From CAYJAY01 sp964370715 (GTDB taxonomy: Bacteria > Bacillota > Clostridia > Oscillospirales > Ruminococcaceae), in assembly GCA_964370715.1 (NCBI GenBank), contig CAYJKJ010000013.1:1-64000 (forward strand): DNA of 64,000 nt, in the 5' to 3' direction. The number at the start of each line of letters is the position of its first letter. The first letter of the stretch is position 1. Of the stretch, positions 15,994 through 24,333 are shown one piece after another. Under the pieces are notes generated by a model that saw only the letters and a list, made by a program, of their open reading frames with translations, made no database searches and was not told the origin of the DNA. The translations under genes and the position numbers were made by a program.

Positions 15994-16926
15994 TCAAGAT
16001 TTGTCTTGTTCCCTACTTATATCATAAAGTCGCATTTCAAAATCTCTTAATTCTTTGTGGCGCAAAACGTCCAAAATAAGGCCGGCAAAAAACGCTTGCA
16101 GCGCCGCTACAACAAGAAAACCGCTCGCAATTAACGTTGGGAACTGCGGAACAAGCCCTGTTTTAATGTATGTAATCAATACAGGAGTGAAAAAAACCAC
16201 CGCTACTACTACCGCTATCAACGCAATCCAACCAAAGAAAGCGAACGGTCGATAGTTTTTATAAAGGTTTGCTATAGTTTTTAAAACCTTGATACCGTCT
16301 GACACCGTATTTAATTTCGACACACTTCCATCAGGTCGGTCACGATAGTCTACAACAACATTAGCAATATGCATATTTTTATCAACCGCATGGATAGTCA
16401 TTTCAGTTTCGATCTCAAACCCTTTAGAGATAACAGGAAACGATTTAACAAACTGATAGCTAAATGCTCGATATCCTGTCATAACATCTTTGATGTCGTT
16501 TTTAAACAGTTTATTTATAAACTGACGAACCACTAAATTACCGGAATTGTGGAAAAGCCGCTTATTTTGGGTAAAGTATGTCGAAGAAAGCCTATCCGCT
16601 ACAACCATATCAACGTGGTTTTCCAAAACAAGCCTCGCCATTTCGGGGGATGCTTCCGGCGGATATGTGTCGTCGCCGTCTATCATGATATAGCATTTCG
16701 CATCAATTTCCCTAAACATTCTGCGGATAACGTTGCCCTTGCCTTGGCGATGCTCAAATCTAACAACAGCCCCTGATTTTTTTGCAATATCTGCAGAACC
16801 ATCGGTCGAGTTGTTATCATATACATATATAACAGCTTCCGGAATTGCCGTCTTGCAATCACTCACTACCTTTTCAATCGTTGAAGCTTCATTATAACAA
16901 GGTATTAAAAATGCAATTTTATCCAT
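15994..16926 (-). CDS. Family 2 glycosyltransferase with C-terminal membrane helices (DPM1-like)
   Basis: The N-terminal GT-A fold shows IAFLIPCYNE and IMIDGDDTYPPE, with the DGD-type metal and nucleotide-sugar site, as in polyisoprenyl-phosphate and dolichol-phosphate sugar transferases. Two hydrophobic segments near residues 225-250 and 262-290 anchor it in the membrane. It would load a sugar onto a lipid carrier for cell-envelope glycans or protein glycosylation. The sugar is unknown. The ATG giving MDKIAFLIP is used; another ATG four codons upstream is possible and neither has an ideal ribosome site. It is monocistronic, read on the minus strand away from the PerR gene. Confidence 0.85.
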   Translation of the reverse strand: MDKIAFLIPCYNEASTIEKVVSDCKTAIPEAVIYVYDNNSTDGSADIAKKSGAVVRFEHRQGKGNVIRRMFREIDAKCYIMIDGDDTYPPEASPEMARLVLENHVDMVVADRLSSTYFTQNKRLFHNSGNLVVRQFINKLFKNDIKDVMTGYRAFSYQFVKSFPVISKGFEIETEMTIHAVDKNMHIANVVVDYRDRPDGSVSKLNTVSDGIKVLKTIANLYKNYRPFAFFGWIALIAVVVAVVFFTPVLITYIKTGLVPQFPTLIASGFLVVAALQAFFAGLILDVLRHKELRDFEMRLYDISREQDKS

Positions 16927-17156
16927 TCTTGTGACCATTCCCTACTACTTAGATTTATAGTTTTTTCAAATAACCTTAAAAACAAGCTATAAGCTATTAA
17001 ATGTAATTATATAATAATTCGGTGTATATTACAATCGATATTTGCTTTTCATTAAAAAAGCTTAAATGCATAAAAAACTAATTTAATATTTAATTTATTA
17101 AAAAATTATTAATTAATTGGGGTTAAAATTAAATTACTATTTTTTTAAAAAAACTA

Positions 17157-17210
17157 TTGCATTTTCTTTTTATTGTGTTATAATAACAGTAACGATAATC
17201 ATTATTAATT
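17157..17210 (+). promoter_or_regulatory. Promoter and Fur/PerR-type operator of the regulator gene
   Basis: TTGCAT (17157-17162) and TATAAT (17179-17184) are 16 bp apart. Just downstream, 17191-17210 contains GATAATCATTATTA, close to the palindromic A/T-rich boxes bound by Fur-family repressors. Binding there would block elongation and give autoregulation. The rest of the 16927-17156 gap is AT-rich and carries nothing else I can support. Confidence 0.6.
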
Positions 17211-17223
17211 ACTGGGTGACATT

Positions 17224-17616
17224 ATGGAAGCAAGAACAAGCAAAAAAAGAGATGCAATATTTAGGGTTATTAAAGGATCAAAAGAGCATCCTTCTGCTTA
17301 TTCCGTGTACAACGGATTAAAAAACGAGATTCCCGATCTTTCGCTTGGAACAGTTTACCGAAACATTGCGCTGTTTAAACAACAAGGCAGGATAGTAACG
17401 GTTTCAAACGTTGGAGGCGAAGAGCGGTATGATGCGGTAACAGAGCCTCATCTTCATTTTGTTTGCTCTGAATGTGGGGATGTTGTTGATATCGAAGACA
17501 GCCTCGACCTTAGAGGATATGAAGACGCTGTTTCAAGCAAGCTTGGAGCAAAGATAGAAAGCCACAGTGTTATTTTTAATGGCAGATGTAAAAATTGTAA
17601 AGATCGGAATGATTAG
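17224..17616 (+). CDS. perR: Fur-family regulator, probably PerR (peroxide sensor)
   Basis: This 130-residue protein has the Fur-family winged helix (SAYSVYNGL ... LSLGTVYRNIALF) and dimerisation domain with EPHLHFVCSECGD (His75, His77, Cys81, Cys84) and a C-terminal CKNC (Cys122, Cys125). The two CxxC pairs form the structural zinc site of PerR and many Fur proteins. It lies 47 bases ahead of a rubrerythrin gene, the usual PerR partner in anaerobes, and has a Fur/PerR-type box at its promoter. PerR senses hydrogen peroxide by metal-catalysed oxidation of its regulatory histidines and then releases DNA. PerR rather than Fur is inferred from context. Confidence 0.85.
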   Translation: MEARTSKKRDAIFRVIKGSKEHPSAYSVYNGLKNEIPDLSLGTVYRNIALFKQQGRIVTVSNVGGEERYDAVTEPHLHFVCSECGDVVDIEDSLDLRGYEDAVSSKLGAKIESHSVIFNGRCKNCKDRND

Positions 17617-17663
17617 TTCCGTTTTTTAATAAAAAAATTATTATAAAAAGAGGAGTTCTTATT

Positions 17664-18209
17664 ATGAAACAATGGAAATGTGTTATTTGCGGATATGTAG
17701 AATCTAGCGACAGCGTGCCGGGGAAATGCCCTGTTTGCAACGCCGGTTCAAACAAATTCGAAGAAATGTCAGGCGGCGCCGAAGGTTACGCAACAGAGCA
17801 TAAAATTGGCGAAGCAAAAGGCGTAGACAAAGAAATCTATGACGGATTGATTGCAAACTTTAACGGCGAATGCTGTGAGGTTGGGATGTATCTTGCTATG
17901 AGCCGTGTTGCTGATAGAGAAGGTTATCCCGAAATTGCCGAAGCCTACAAAAGATATGCTTTTGAGGAAGCAGAACACGCAGCAAAATTTGCTGAACTTC
18001 TTGGCGAAGTAGTAACCGACAGCACCAAGAAAAACCTTGAACTCAGAGCTGCTGCGGAAGCCGGCGCCTGTATGGGCAAGTTTGAGCTTGCTAAAAAAGC
18101 TAAACAACTAAACCTCGACGCTATCCACGACACAGTTCATGAAATGGCTAAAGACGAAGCAAGACACGGCGCAGGTTTCACCGGTCTTCTTGCTAGATAT
18201 TTTAAATAA
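17664..18209 (+). CDS. rbr: Reverse-type rubrerythrin
   Basis: Rubrerythrins reduce hydrogen peroxide to water in anaerobes. Here the rubredoxin iron site is N-terminal (Cys6, Cys9, Cys22, Cys25 within KCVICGY and KCPVC) and the ferritin-like di-iron domain follows (NGECCEVGMYLAMS, EEAEHAAKF, DEARHGAGF). This reversed order is that of the oxygen-induced rubrerythrins of Clostridium. At 181 residues the protein is complete. It is probably co-transcribed with and repressed by the upstream PerR-like protein. Confidence 0.95.
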   Translation: MKQWKCVICGYVESSDSVPGKCPVCNAGSNKFEEMSGGAEGYATEHKIGEAKGVDKEIYDGLIANFNGECCEVGMYLAMSRVADREGYPEIAEAYKRYAFEEAEHAAKFAELLGEVVTDSTKKNLELRAAAEAGACMGKFELAKKAKQLNLDAIHDTVHEMAKDEARHGAGFTGLLARYFK

Positions 18210-18236
18210 ACAAAATATATACATATTAAATATTAA

Positions 18237-18274
18237 AAGGCTGCGACAATTTCGTCACAGCCTTAAATATTTTT
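18237..18274. terminator. Hairpin terminator between convergent genes
   Basis: AAGGCTG and CAGCCTT with further pairing GAC/GTC form a stem between rubrerythrin (+) and the rhomboid-like gene (-). It can serve both strands, though the T-tracts are modest. Confidence 0.65.
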
Positions 18275-18286
18275 ATCAAAATCACT

Positions 18287-18895
18287 TTATCGCCTTGTAA
18301 ATCGCTTAATTGATTTAATTATATTTGGATAGAAAAACAATATAACGTTAACAAGAGAAAACAATATCGATGCTTTCATATACAATGCACCCGTTATAAA
18401 TGTATACGCATATACAATCAAGTTGAAAAACGCTAGGTATTTAATTCTTACCGGAAAAACAAAGAAAAGACGGATTTCATATTCCGGGTATAAAAGAGCA
18501 AACGCAAAGAAAAGCGATAGGTTGATAAATGTGTTTGACCCAAAACCCGTTATTGTTCCGGCAACAATTGCACCCAGTATTCCGATTAGGTAGTAGACGT
18601 TAAACAAAAACGAACCCCATTCGCTTTCAAGAGCATACCCAATAATATAATAGAAATAAAGAACAATCAATAAAAAGACCGGCGAGGTTGACGGGGGAAT
18701 AAAGATAAATGTTATTAATCTCCACACCTCGCCTTGCAGAACCATCGACATATCCAACGTCAAAAGCGACATAAACCCCGGCTTTATCATGTTAGCAAGA
18801 AAAACAAATGCTTGAGCGCAAACAATTATAAGCATAAGGTTGGTGATAGAGTATTTACCGTATTTATAGCTTAACCTATATAGTTTTCTCATCAT
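18287..18895 (-). CDS. Rhomboid-like membrane protein lacking the catalytic motif
   Basis: The 202-residue protein is a multi-pass membrane protein with about six hydrophobic segments. GEVWRLITFIFIPP, between the first and second segments, matches the conserved GxxWR(L)xT(x)F region of the rhomboid fold. The segment that should carry the catalytic GxSG reads NTFINLSLFFAFALLYPE, with no GxSG, and no matching histidine is seen in the last helix. It is therefore probably an inactive rhomboid-fold protein that binds rather than cuts membrane proteins. Its partner is unknown. It is transcribed alone with GAGGTG eight bases before the start. Confidence 0.75.
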   Translation of the reverse strand: MMRKLYRLSYKYGKYSITNLMLIIVCAQAFVFLANMIKPGFMSLLTLDMSMVLQGEVWRLITFIFIPPSTSPVFLLIVLYFYYIIGYALESEWGSFLFNVYYLIGILGAIVAGTITGFGSNTFINLSLFFAFALLYPEYEIRLFFVFPVRIKYLAFFNLIVYAYTFITGALYMKASILFSLVNVILFFYPNIIKSIKRFTRR

Positions 18896-19031
18896 AATAA
18901 TTACACCTCACTGTATATATAGTATATAATAATATTAGCAACTATTCAATAAAAATTTGTCTTAACAGTTTGATTATACGTTGTTTAGTTAAAGTTTAAT
19001 TAAAATTTTTTAAAAAATATAGAAAAATATA

Positions 19032-19059
19032 TTGCTTTTATTTTTTTTCATGGTATAAT
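19032..19059 (+). promoter_or_regulatory. Promoter of tRNA-Leu
   Basis: TTGCTT (19032-19037) and TATAAT (19054-19059) with a 16-bp spacer lie about 35 bases before the tRNA. Confidence 0.65.
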
Positions 19060-19093
19060 ATTATTCGTAGGGTTAATAAACTCTATCGAGTGC

Positions 19094-19177
19094 GCGCGCG
19101 TGGCGGAATTGGCAGACGCGCTAGACTTAGGATCTAGTGTCTTTGACGTGGGGGTTCAAGTCCCTTCGCGCGCACCA
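19094..19177 (+). tRNA. tRNA-Leu (anticodon UAG)
   Basis: The 84-base sequence has a GCGCGCG/CGCGCGC acceptor stem, an anticodon loop with TAG (CTTAGGA), a long variable arm, the T-loop GGTTCAAGTCC and an encoded CCA. Confidence 0.96.
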
Positions 19178-19200
19178 GCAACGTAACGTTGCATCAAATC

Positions 19201-19231
19201 AGACATCGAGTAAAGCTCGGTGTCTTTTTTT
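19201..19231 (+). terminator. Rho-independent terminator after tRNA-Leu
   Basis: AGACATCGAG and CTCGGTGTCT pair with one G-U and are followed by seven T. A small GCAACG/CGTTGC hairpin precedes it at 19178-19192. Confidence 0.85.
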
Positions 19232-19318
19232 GGCTTTTTGTCAAATGTAGGGGTAACCCGGCAAAAAGAAAGAGTGTGTATACGTTTTTTCGACCCTTAT
19301 AAGGTTAACACTAAATCT

Positions 19319-19368
19319 AAATCCGAACCATTCCCGATGATAATTCGTATCGGTGAAGGGTTCGGATT
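19319..19368. repeat. Long near-perfect inverted repeat of unknown role
   Basis: The arms begin with AATCCGAACC and end with GGTTCGGATT. They pair over about 19-20 bp with two or three imperfections and enclose an 11-base loop. No T-tract follows directly, so a simple terminator is doubtful. It lies in the 507-bp gap ahead of the MoxR-vWA operon and may be a regulatory element or a MITE-like remnant. The rest of that gap (19369-19684) is AT-rich; no confident promoter was found. Confidence 0.5.
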
Positions 19369-19684
19369 GTTGCTTTATAGGTGCATAACAAATACCGTAA
19401 AACTTATTTGTCTATTGTTATAAACTGCGTTTATTTTTTTGTATATAATATCAAAAAAACTCTATATCAAAAGACAAATCATAAAAAAAGAGTTATAATA
19501 CCTATATATTAACAAACCTCTTAATATCAAATAAATCTCCGCCCACAAACCCCATATATGAAAAGACTTGCGAGATTTTCTTTGATTTTTTCGAAACGGT
19601 TTATCTATCAATGTTAATTGAACCGGCAATTTAATTAAAGCTTAAACTAACTATCTGTAAAAAACGACAGGAGCAAAAAACGTT

Positions 19685-20791
19685 ATGAAGGAATTAAAAC
19701 AAACGACCGAGCTAAAATATCAAAAGCAACTGAAAGCGCTTGCAAACAACGATAGCGAAATAAAACCGATTAATTGGGTTTTATCCCCAAAGGCGGTGCG
19801 AACGTTTATTTTAGGGAGCAAAACTCCGCTTGATTTTAACGGTGAACAGATAGCTATCAACCAAAAGTTTTTCGGTGACGACGGATTGGTCGAAAGGGCG
19901 ATTATAACGCTTGCGACAAACCGCGGGCTTATGCTTGTTGGTGAACCGGGAACTGCGAAAACGATGCTTTCGGAGCTTCTCTCGGCGGCAATAAGCGGAA
20001 TTAGCACCAACACGGTTCAAGGTTCCGCCGGAACAACGGAGGATATGATTAAATACAGCTTTAACTATGCGCTTCTTTTGGAAAAAGGACCTATAAAAGA
20101 AACGCTCGTTCCCTCACCTCTTTATATCGGAATGGATAAAGGGATTATAACAAGGTTTGAGGAGATAACAAGAACGCCGGCAGAGATACAAGACAGCTTG
20201 ATAAGCGTGCTTTCAGACAAGGTTTTAAACATCCCCGAGCTTAAAGAGGATAACCTGCTTTTCGCAAAACCCGGGTTTAATATAATAGCTACTGCCAACA
20301 CGAGGGACAAAGGAGTAAACGAGATGAGCAGCGCTTTAAAACGTCGTTTTAACTTTGAAACTGTGCAACCGATTAAAAGCATAAAACTTGAAACCGAGAT
20401 AATTATGTCTCAAGTAGCGGAACTTTCGGCGGAAAATTTAATCGAACTTAAACCGAGAGAAGATATAGCGCAGCTTGTCGCTACGATATACCATGAACTC
20501 CGAAACGGCGTTACAATAGATGGGGAAAAGATATCTAAACCCTCAAACGTTATGAGTACAGCGGAGGCGGTTTCGATATACTATCAAACTATGATATCAG
20601 CGTATTATTACAAAGACGGAAACATAGTTCTTGATGAACTTATTGAAAACATTTCAAACGCTACTGCAAAGGAAAACAGCGACGATTTGGTTGTTCTTAA
20701 AAATTATTTTAATACTATTGTAAAAAACAGAGCAAAAAACGAGGAAAGTTTATGGAAAAAGCTGTTTCAAAACAAGAAATTGCAAGGTTAA
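19685..20791 (+). CDS. MoxR-family AAA+ ATPase (YehL-like), first gene of the ternary operon
   Basis: This 368-residue ATPase has GEPGTAKT at 86-93 (Walker A), and FEEITRTP from residue 158, where Walker B normally reads D-E; here Phe-Glu-Glu replaces it, as I recall for YehL relatives. ATANTRDKG (sensor 1) and SSALKRRFNFE (arginine finger) follow. MoxR proteins are chaperone-like motors that act with von Willebrand A (vWA) proteins to remodel or load metal into partners. AGGAG lies ten bases before the ATG. The gene overlaps the next by 40 bases, and a vWA gene follows two genes later. It matches YehL of the E. coli yeh locus in content and position. Confidence 0.9.
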   Translation: MKELKQTTELKYQKQLKALANNDSEIKPINWVLSPKAVRTFILGSKTPLDFNGEQIAINQKFFGDDGLVERAIITLATNRGLMLVGEPGTAKTMLSELLSAAISGISTNTVQGSAGTTEDMIKYSFNYALLLEKGPIKETLVPSPLYIGMDKGIITRFEEITRTPAEIQDSLISVLSDKVLNIPELKEDNLLFAKPGFNIIATANTRDKGVNEMSSALKRRFNFETVQPIKSIKLETEIIMSQVAELSAENLIELKPREDIAQLVATIYHELRNGVTIDGEKISKPSNVMSTAEAVSIYYQTMISAYYYKDGNIVLDELIENISNATAKENSDDLVVLKNYFNTIVKNRAKNEESLWKKLFQNKKLQG

Positions 20792-23166
20792 TGCCTTTTG
20801 ATTACAACGATAATGTTTTATATTTTCCGATTCGTCACCATAGCCCCGTTTGTTCGGTTCAACTAAAACGAGTTGTCGAGCAATATGCCCCCGATTGCAT
20901 CTTAATAGAAGGACCCGAAAACGCAAACGACATTATAAAATATCTTGCCGACAACGAGACGATGTTTCCAGCCGCGCTATATTATACTTACAAAGACAAT
21001 AACAGCTTGGTTAAAAGCGAAAATATCGAAAACAATCAACAAGACGGGTCGCCCAACATAAAAAGCTACAGTTGCTACTATCCCGTTTTGGAATATTCGC
21101 CCGAACTTGTCGCCATAAAACTTGCGTCAGAACTTGGCATCAAGGCTCGGTTTATCGATATGACGTTTGGGAAAAGGCTGGTTGCGACAAGCGAGCAAAA
21201 AGGTGTTAGAAAACTTGCAGAGAAAAACAGCTATAGCGACGATTATCTTTTATCGTCTACCGCTATAGCAAACGCTCTTTGCGAAAAAACAGGCTTTTCG
21301 GATTTCGATAGTTTTTGGGAGGCGCATTTTGAAGTCAACGGTTTAAGCCTTTCGCCCGCTGAGTTTGTGTTGGCATTTAACAGTTATACATATCTATTAA
21401 GAAAAGGAACGACAAAAACGGATCTTTTAGAGGACGGAACTCTTTTAAGGGAGCGGTTTATGTGTAGCCATATTAAAACCGCAAAACAGCAATATAAAAA
21501 AATTCTTGTCGTAACGGGAGGTTTTCATACCTATGGCTTGATACATCCCGAAAACGATACAACGATAAGCGAGCCTAACATAAACCAAGACGACGAGAGC
21601 ATATATTTAATGCCGTATTCTATGGAGGAGACCGATGCGCTAAACGGCTATGCAAGCGGTATGGTGTCTCCGGGTTTTTATCAAAAGGTTTGGGAAAACA
21701 TTCTAGAAAAACAACAACTTCCGTATGAAAAAGCAGTTACCGATTTTATAATACAAACTGCAAAAAACAGCAAAAGCAGCTTGGCAGCGATAACCGTTTC
21801 AGACGAGATATCGGCTTTAAACGTTGCTAAAGGGTTAGCTTTGCTTCGAGGAAAAGAGCAATGCGGAAAATATGAATGTAAAGACGGCATTATGTCGGCT
21901 TTTATAAAGGGGGATATAAATCCCGCAACCGAATATCCATTAGACGTTTTAAAAGATTTTTTTAAAGGTTCTAGGGTTGGGCAGATACCGAAAGATTGCC
22001 CTGCCCCGCCGATAGTTAAGGATTTTCTCGAACTTGCTAAAAAGTATAGACTGAAAATCGACCTTTCATTAAAAAACGAGATAACTTTAAACGTCTTCTC
22101 AAAACCGCTTCATCGAGAGATAAGCCGTTTTTTTCATACTTTGATTTTTTTAGATTGCGGATTTGTCATCCAAAAAAGAGGTAGCCGGATTTGGGACGAC
22201 AAGGACAAAAACCTTATTCGAGAGATTTTTGAATACCGCTTCTCCCCTCTCGTTTTAACGAGGTTAACGGAACATTCCCCAAATGGCGGAACGGTTAAGC
22301 TTTCTGCATACAATATCTTGCTTAATAAAATTAAAAAAGCAATTTGCACGAAAGATTGCGCTCTTCTTTTAATCGATTGCTATTTAATGGGACTTAGAGA
22401 TACGCTTGGAATATTAAAGAACAAAACAAAAGATATAATAAATCTAGACGATGATTTTTTCTCGATAGGCGACGGTCTTTTTCATCTTGTGAAAATCTAT
22501 AATATTTCAAAGTTTTACGGCGAAGAGAATAAACTTGATTTTATTAATTTAATAGATCTTTGTTTTAAAAGAGCTCTATTAACGATTGAATATATAAAAA
22601 ATTGTAATTCGGATGTCGAACAAAAAGCGGTTAGGATTATAAAACTTTTATATGATATCTCGTCGAAAATAGTTTTTTCAAGCCAAAAGATTGAACTTTT
22701 GGAAACGCTTGAAAAGCTTTTAAACTCGAACAACATCAATTCGGTAATCTTTGGCGCAATAAGCGGAATACTGTATGGCTCAAACCGTTTGTCCTCCGCA
22801 GACATAACAAAAAGTTTTAACGGGTTTTTAACGCAACCCACCCTTGCAGACGAGGCGACGAAATTTTTAAACGGCGTTTTCTATACTGCTCGAGATATAG
22901 TTTTTGTAGGCGACGACTTTTTGAAAAATATATCAAACCTTTTAAATACCCTTTCTCCTGATGAATTTATAAAACTTCTTCCCGATTTAAAGCTAGCATT
23001 TAGCTATTTTACAAGCTCCGAAATATATAGGATTTCGAAATCCGTAGCAAAAATGTTGTCAATAGAGGAGAATATTCTCAACAAAGAGGGTGTGCCTGAA
23101 CAAACCATTATCTATGGAGAGCGGTTAAATCAGCATCTTTTAGATAGGTTGAAGGAGGAAAACTAG
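20752..23166 (+). CDS. DUF5682 family protein (YehM-like)
   Basis: The 804-residue protein opens with the family signature FPIRHHSPVCS at 25-35 and ILIEGPEN near 50-57, then RFIDMTFGKRL and VTGGFHTYGL. DUF5682 proteins look related to the erythromycin-esterase/TraB-TIKI group, in which conserved His and Glu residues line an active site, but no reaction is known for them. About 400 C-terminal residues are helical and repeat-like, fit for a scaffold. It overlaps the MoxR gene by 40 bases with GAGGAAAG before the ATG. The same partner order is found in the E. coli yehL-yehM-yehP-yehQ cluster. The function is inferred only at the level of the system. Confidence 0.85.
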   Translation: MEKAVSKQEIARLMPFDYNDNVLYFPIRHHSPVCSVQLKRVVEQYAPDCILIEGPENANDIIKYLADNETMFPAALYYTYKDNNSLVKSENIENNQQDGSPNIKSYSCYYPVLEYSPELVAIKLASELGIKARFIDMTFGKRLVATSEQKGVRKLAEKNSYSDDYLLSSTAIANALCEKTGFSDFDSFWEAHFEVNGLSLSPAEFVLAFNSYTYLLRKGTTKTDLLEDGTLLRERFMCSHIKTAKQQYKKILVVTGGFHTYGLIHPENDTTISEPNINQDDESIYLMPYSMEETDALNGYASGMVSPGFYQKVWENILEKQQLPYEKAVTDFIIQTAKNSKSSLAAITVSDEISALNVAKGLALLRGKEQCGKYECKDGIMSAFIKGDINPATEYPLDVLKDFFKGSRVGQIPKDCPAPPIVKDFLELAKKYRLKIDLSLKNEITLNVFSKPLHREISRFFHTLIFLDCGFVIQKRGSRIWDDKDKNLIREIFEYRFSPLVLTRLTEHSPNGGTVKLSAYNILLNKIKKAICTKDCALLLIDCYLMGLRDTLGILKNKTKDIINLDDDFFSIGDGLFHLVKIYNISKFYGEENKLDFINLIDLCFKRALLTIEYIKNCNSDVEQKAVRIIKLLYDISSKIVFSSQKIELLETLEKLLNSNNINSVIFGAISGILYGSNRLSSADITKSFNGFLTQPTLADEATKFLNGVFYTARDIVFVGDDFLKNISNLLNTLSPDEFIKLLPDLKLAFSYFTSSEIYRISKSVAKMLSIEENILNKEGVPEQTIIYGERLNQHLLDRLKEEN

Positions 23167-24285
23167 TTGGATAAACAAACCGAAACAAACCGTTGGAGGC
23201 TTATACTCGGGCAAAGTTCAAGCGAATATCTAAATTTTGATAACAGCTCATTTCTTGAAACAGAACAGACCCTTGAATATCTCTATTCAAGGGAGCGAGG
23301 GGGCGACGAGTATGATATATCGGGAAAAAGCGGTTCGCAAGCTCCTACAAACCTAACCGCTGTGACATGGATAGAAAACGTCCGAAAGCTGTTTCCGAAA
23401 GAGGTTGTCGAAAAGATAGAGCGACACGCCGTCGAAGAGTTTAACCTTGTTGAACTTCTTTGCGACAAACAGACGCTTATTAACATGGAGCCTAACCATA
23501 GGCTTTTAAAAAGTATACTCAATTTCAAACATCTCATGAGCGAAGAAGTTTTAGAGGTTGCAAACGGATTGGTTAAAAAGATTGTAGACGAGATTAAAGA
23601 GAAACTTGAACAAGATATAAAAAGATCTTTGCTCGGAAAGGTTAATCGAAACGCTGCGAGCAACATTAGGGTATACCGCAACTTTGACGTTAAAAAAACC
23701 GTTAAAAACAACCTTAAAAACTACGACCCAAAACGCAACAAACTTATACTAGACAGGGTCTATTTTAACAGCAACATTAAACGTTATAACAACTATCGCA
23801 TAATTATAGTTGTAGACGAGAGCGGCTCTATGCTTGATTCGGTTATCCATAGCGCTATTATGGCGGCTATCTTCGCAAAACTTCCGATGCTTGATGTTAA
23901 GCTAATAATATTTGATACCGAGATAGTTGATTTAAGCGGTTATATCGATGACCCTGTCGAAACGCTTATGAAAATCCGTCTTGGCGGCGGAACGAATATC
24001 GGAAAAGCGTTAAGCTATGCCGCTTCTTTGGTCGATATGCCAAGTAAAACAATAGCGGTTTTGGTGTCGGATCTTTTCGAGGGTGGCGACCCTCGCCATA
24101 TGTATACCGCTATAAAAGAACTTGTTGACAGCGGAGTTCGGTTCGTTTCGCTAACCGCCCTTGATGATAATTGCGAACCCGTCTTCGACAGAGCCGCCGC
24201 TAAAAACATAGCAAACCTTGGCGGTTATGTTGCGGCGCTTACCCCCGAAAAACTCTGCGATTTTATAGGGAAAGTTATAAGATAG
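23167..24285 (+). CDS. vWA domain protein with complete MIDAS site (YehP-like)
   Basis: The C-terminal half is a von Willebrand A domain: DESGS at 217-221, the Thr of GGGTN at 276 and the Asp of VSDLFEGG at 302 together form a complete metal-ion-dependent adhesion site. The N-terminal 200 residues are helical. The protein starts with TTG directly after the previous TAG and uses GGAGGA inside the end of that gene, so translation is coupled. In MoxR systems the vWA protein is the adaptor through which the ATPase acts on its target. At 372 residues it is close in size to E. coli YehP. Confidence 0.9.
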   Translation: MDKQTETNRWRLILGQSSSEYLNFDNSSFLETEQTLEYLYSRERGGDEYDISGKSGSQAPTNLTAVTWIENVRKLFPKEVVEKIERHAVEEFNLVELLCDKQTLINMEPNHRLLKSILNFKHLMSEEVLEVANGLVKKIVDEIKEKLEQDIKRSLLGKVNRNAASNIRVYRNFDVKKTVKNNLKNYDPKRNKLILDRVYFNSNIKRYNNYRIIIVVDESGSMLDSVIHSAIMAAIFAKLPMLDVKLIIFDTEIVDLSGYIDDPVETLMKIRLGGGTNIGKALSYAASLVDMPSKTIAVLVSDLFEGGDPRHMYTAIKELVDSGVRFVSLTALDDNCEPVFDRAAAKNIANLGGYVAALTPEKLCDFIGKVIR

Positions 24286-24333
24286 AGTTTTTCTTATAGT
24301 TCTGTTTAGAATAACAAAAATGAGGTTTTCGAG

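Noticed and set aside
19220..19423. 67-codon frame in the gap after tRNA-Leu
   Set aside because: It starts inside the tRNA terminator and runs through the inverted repeat; no ribosome site.
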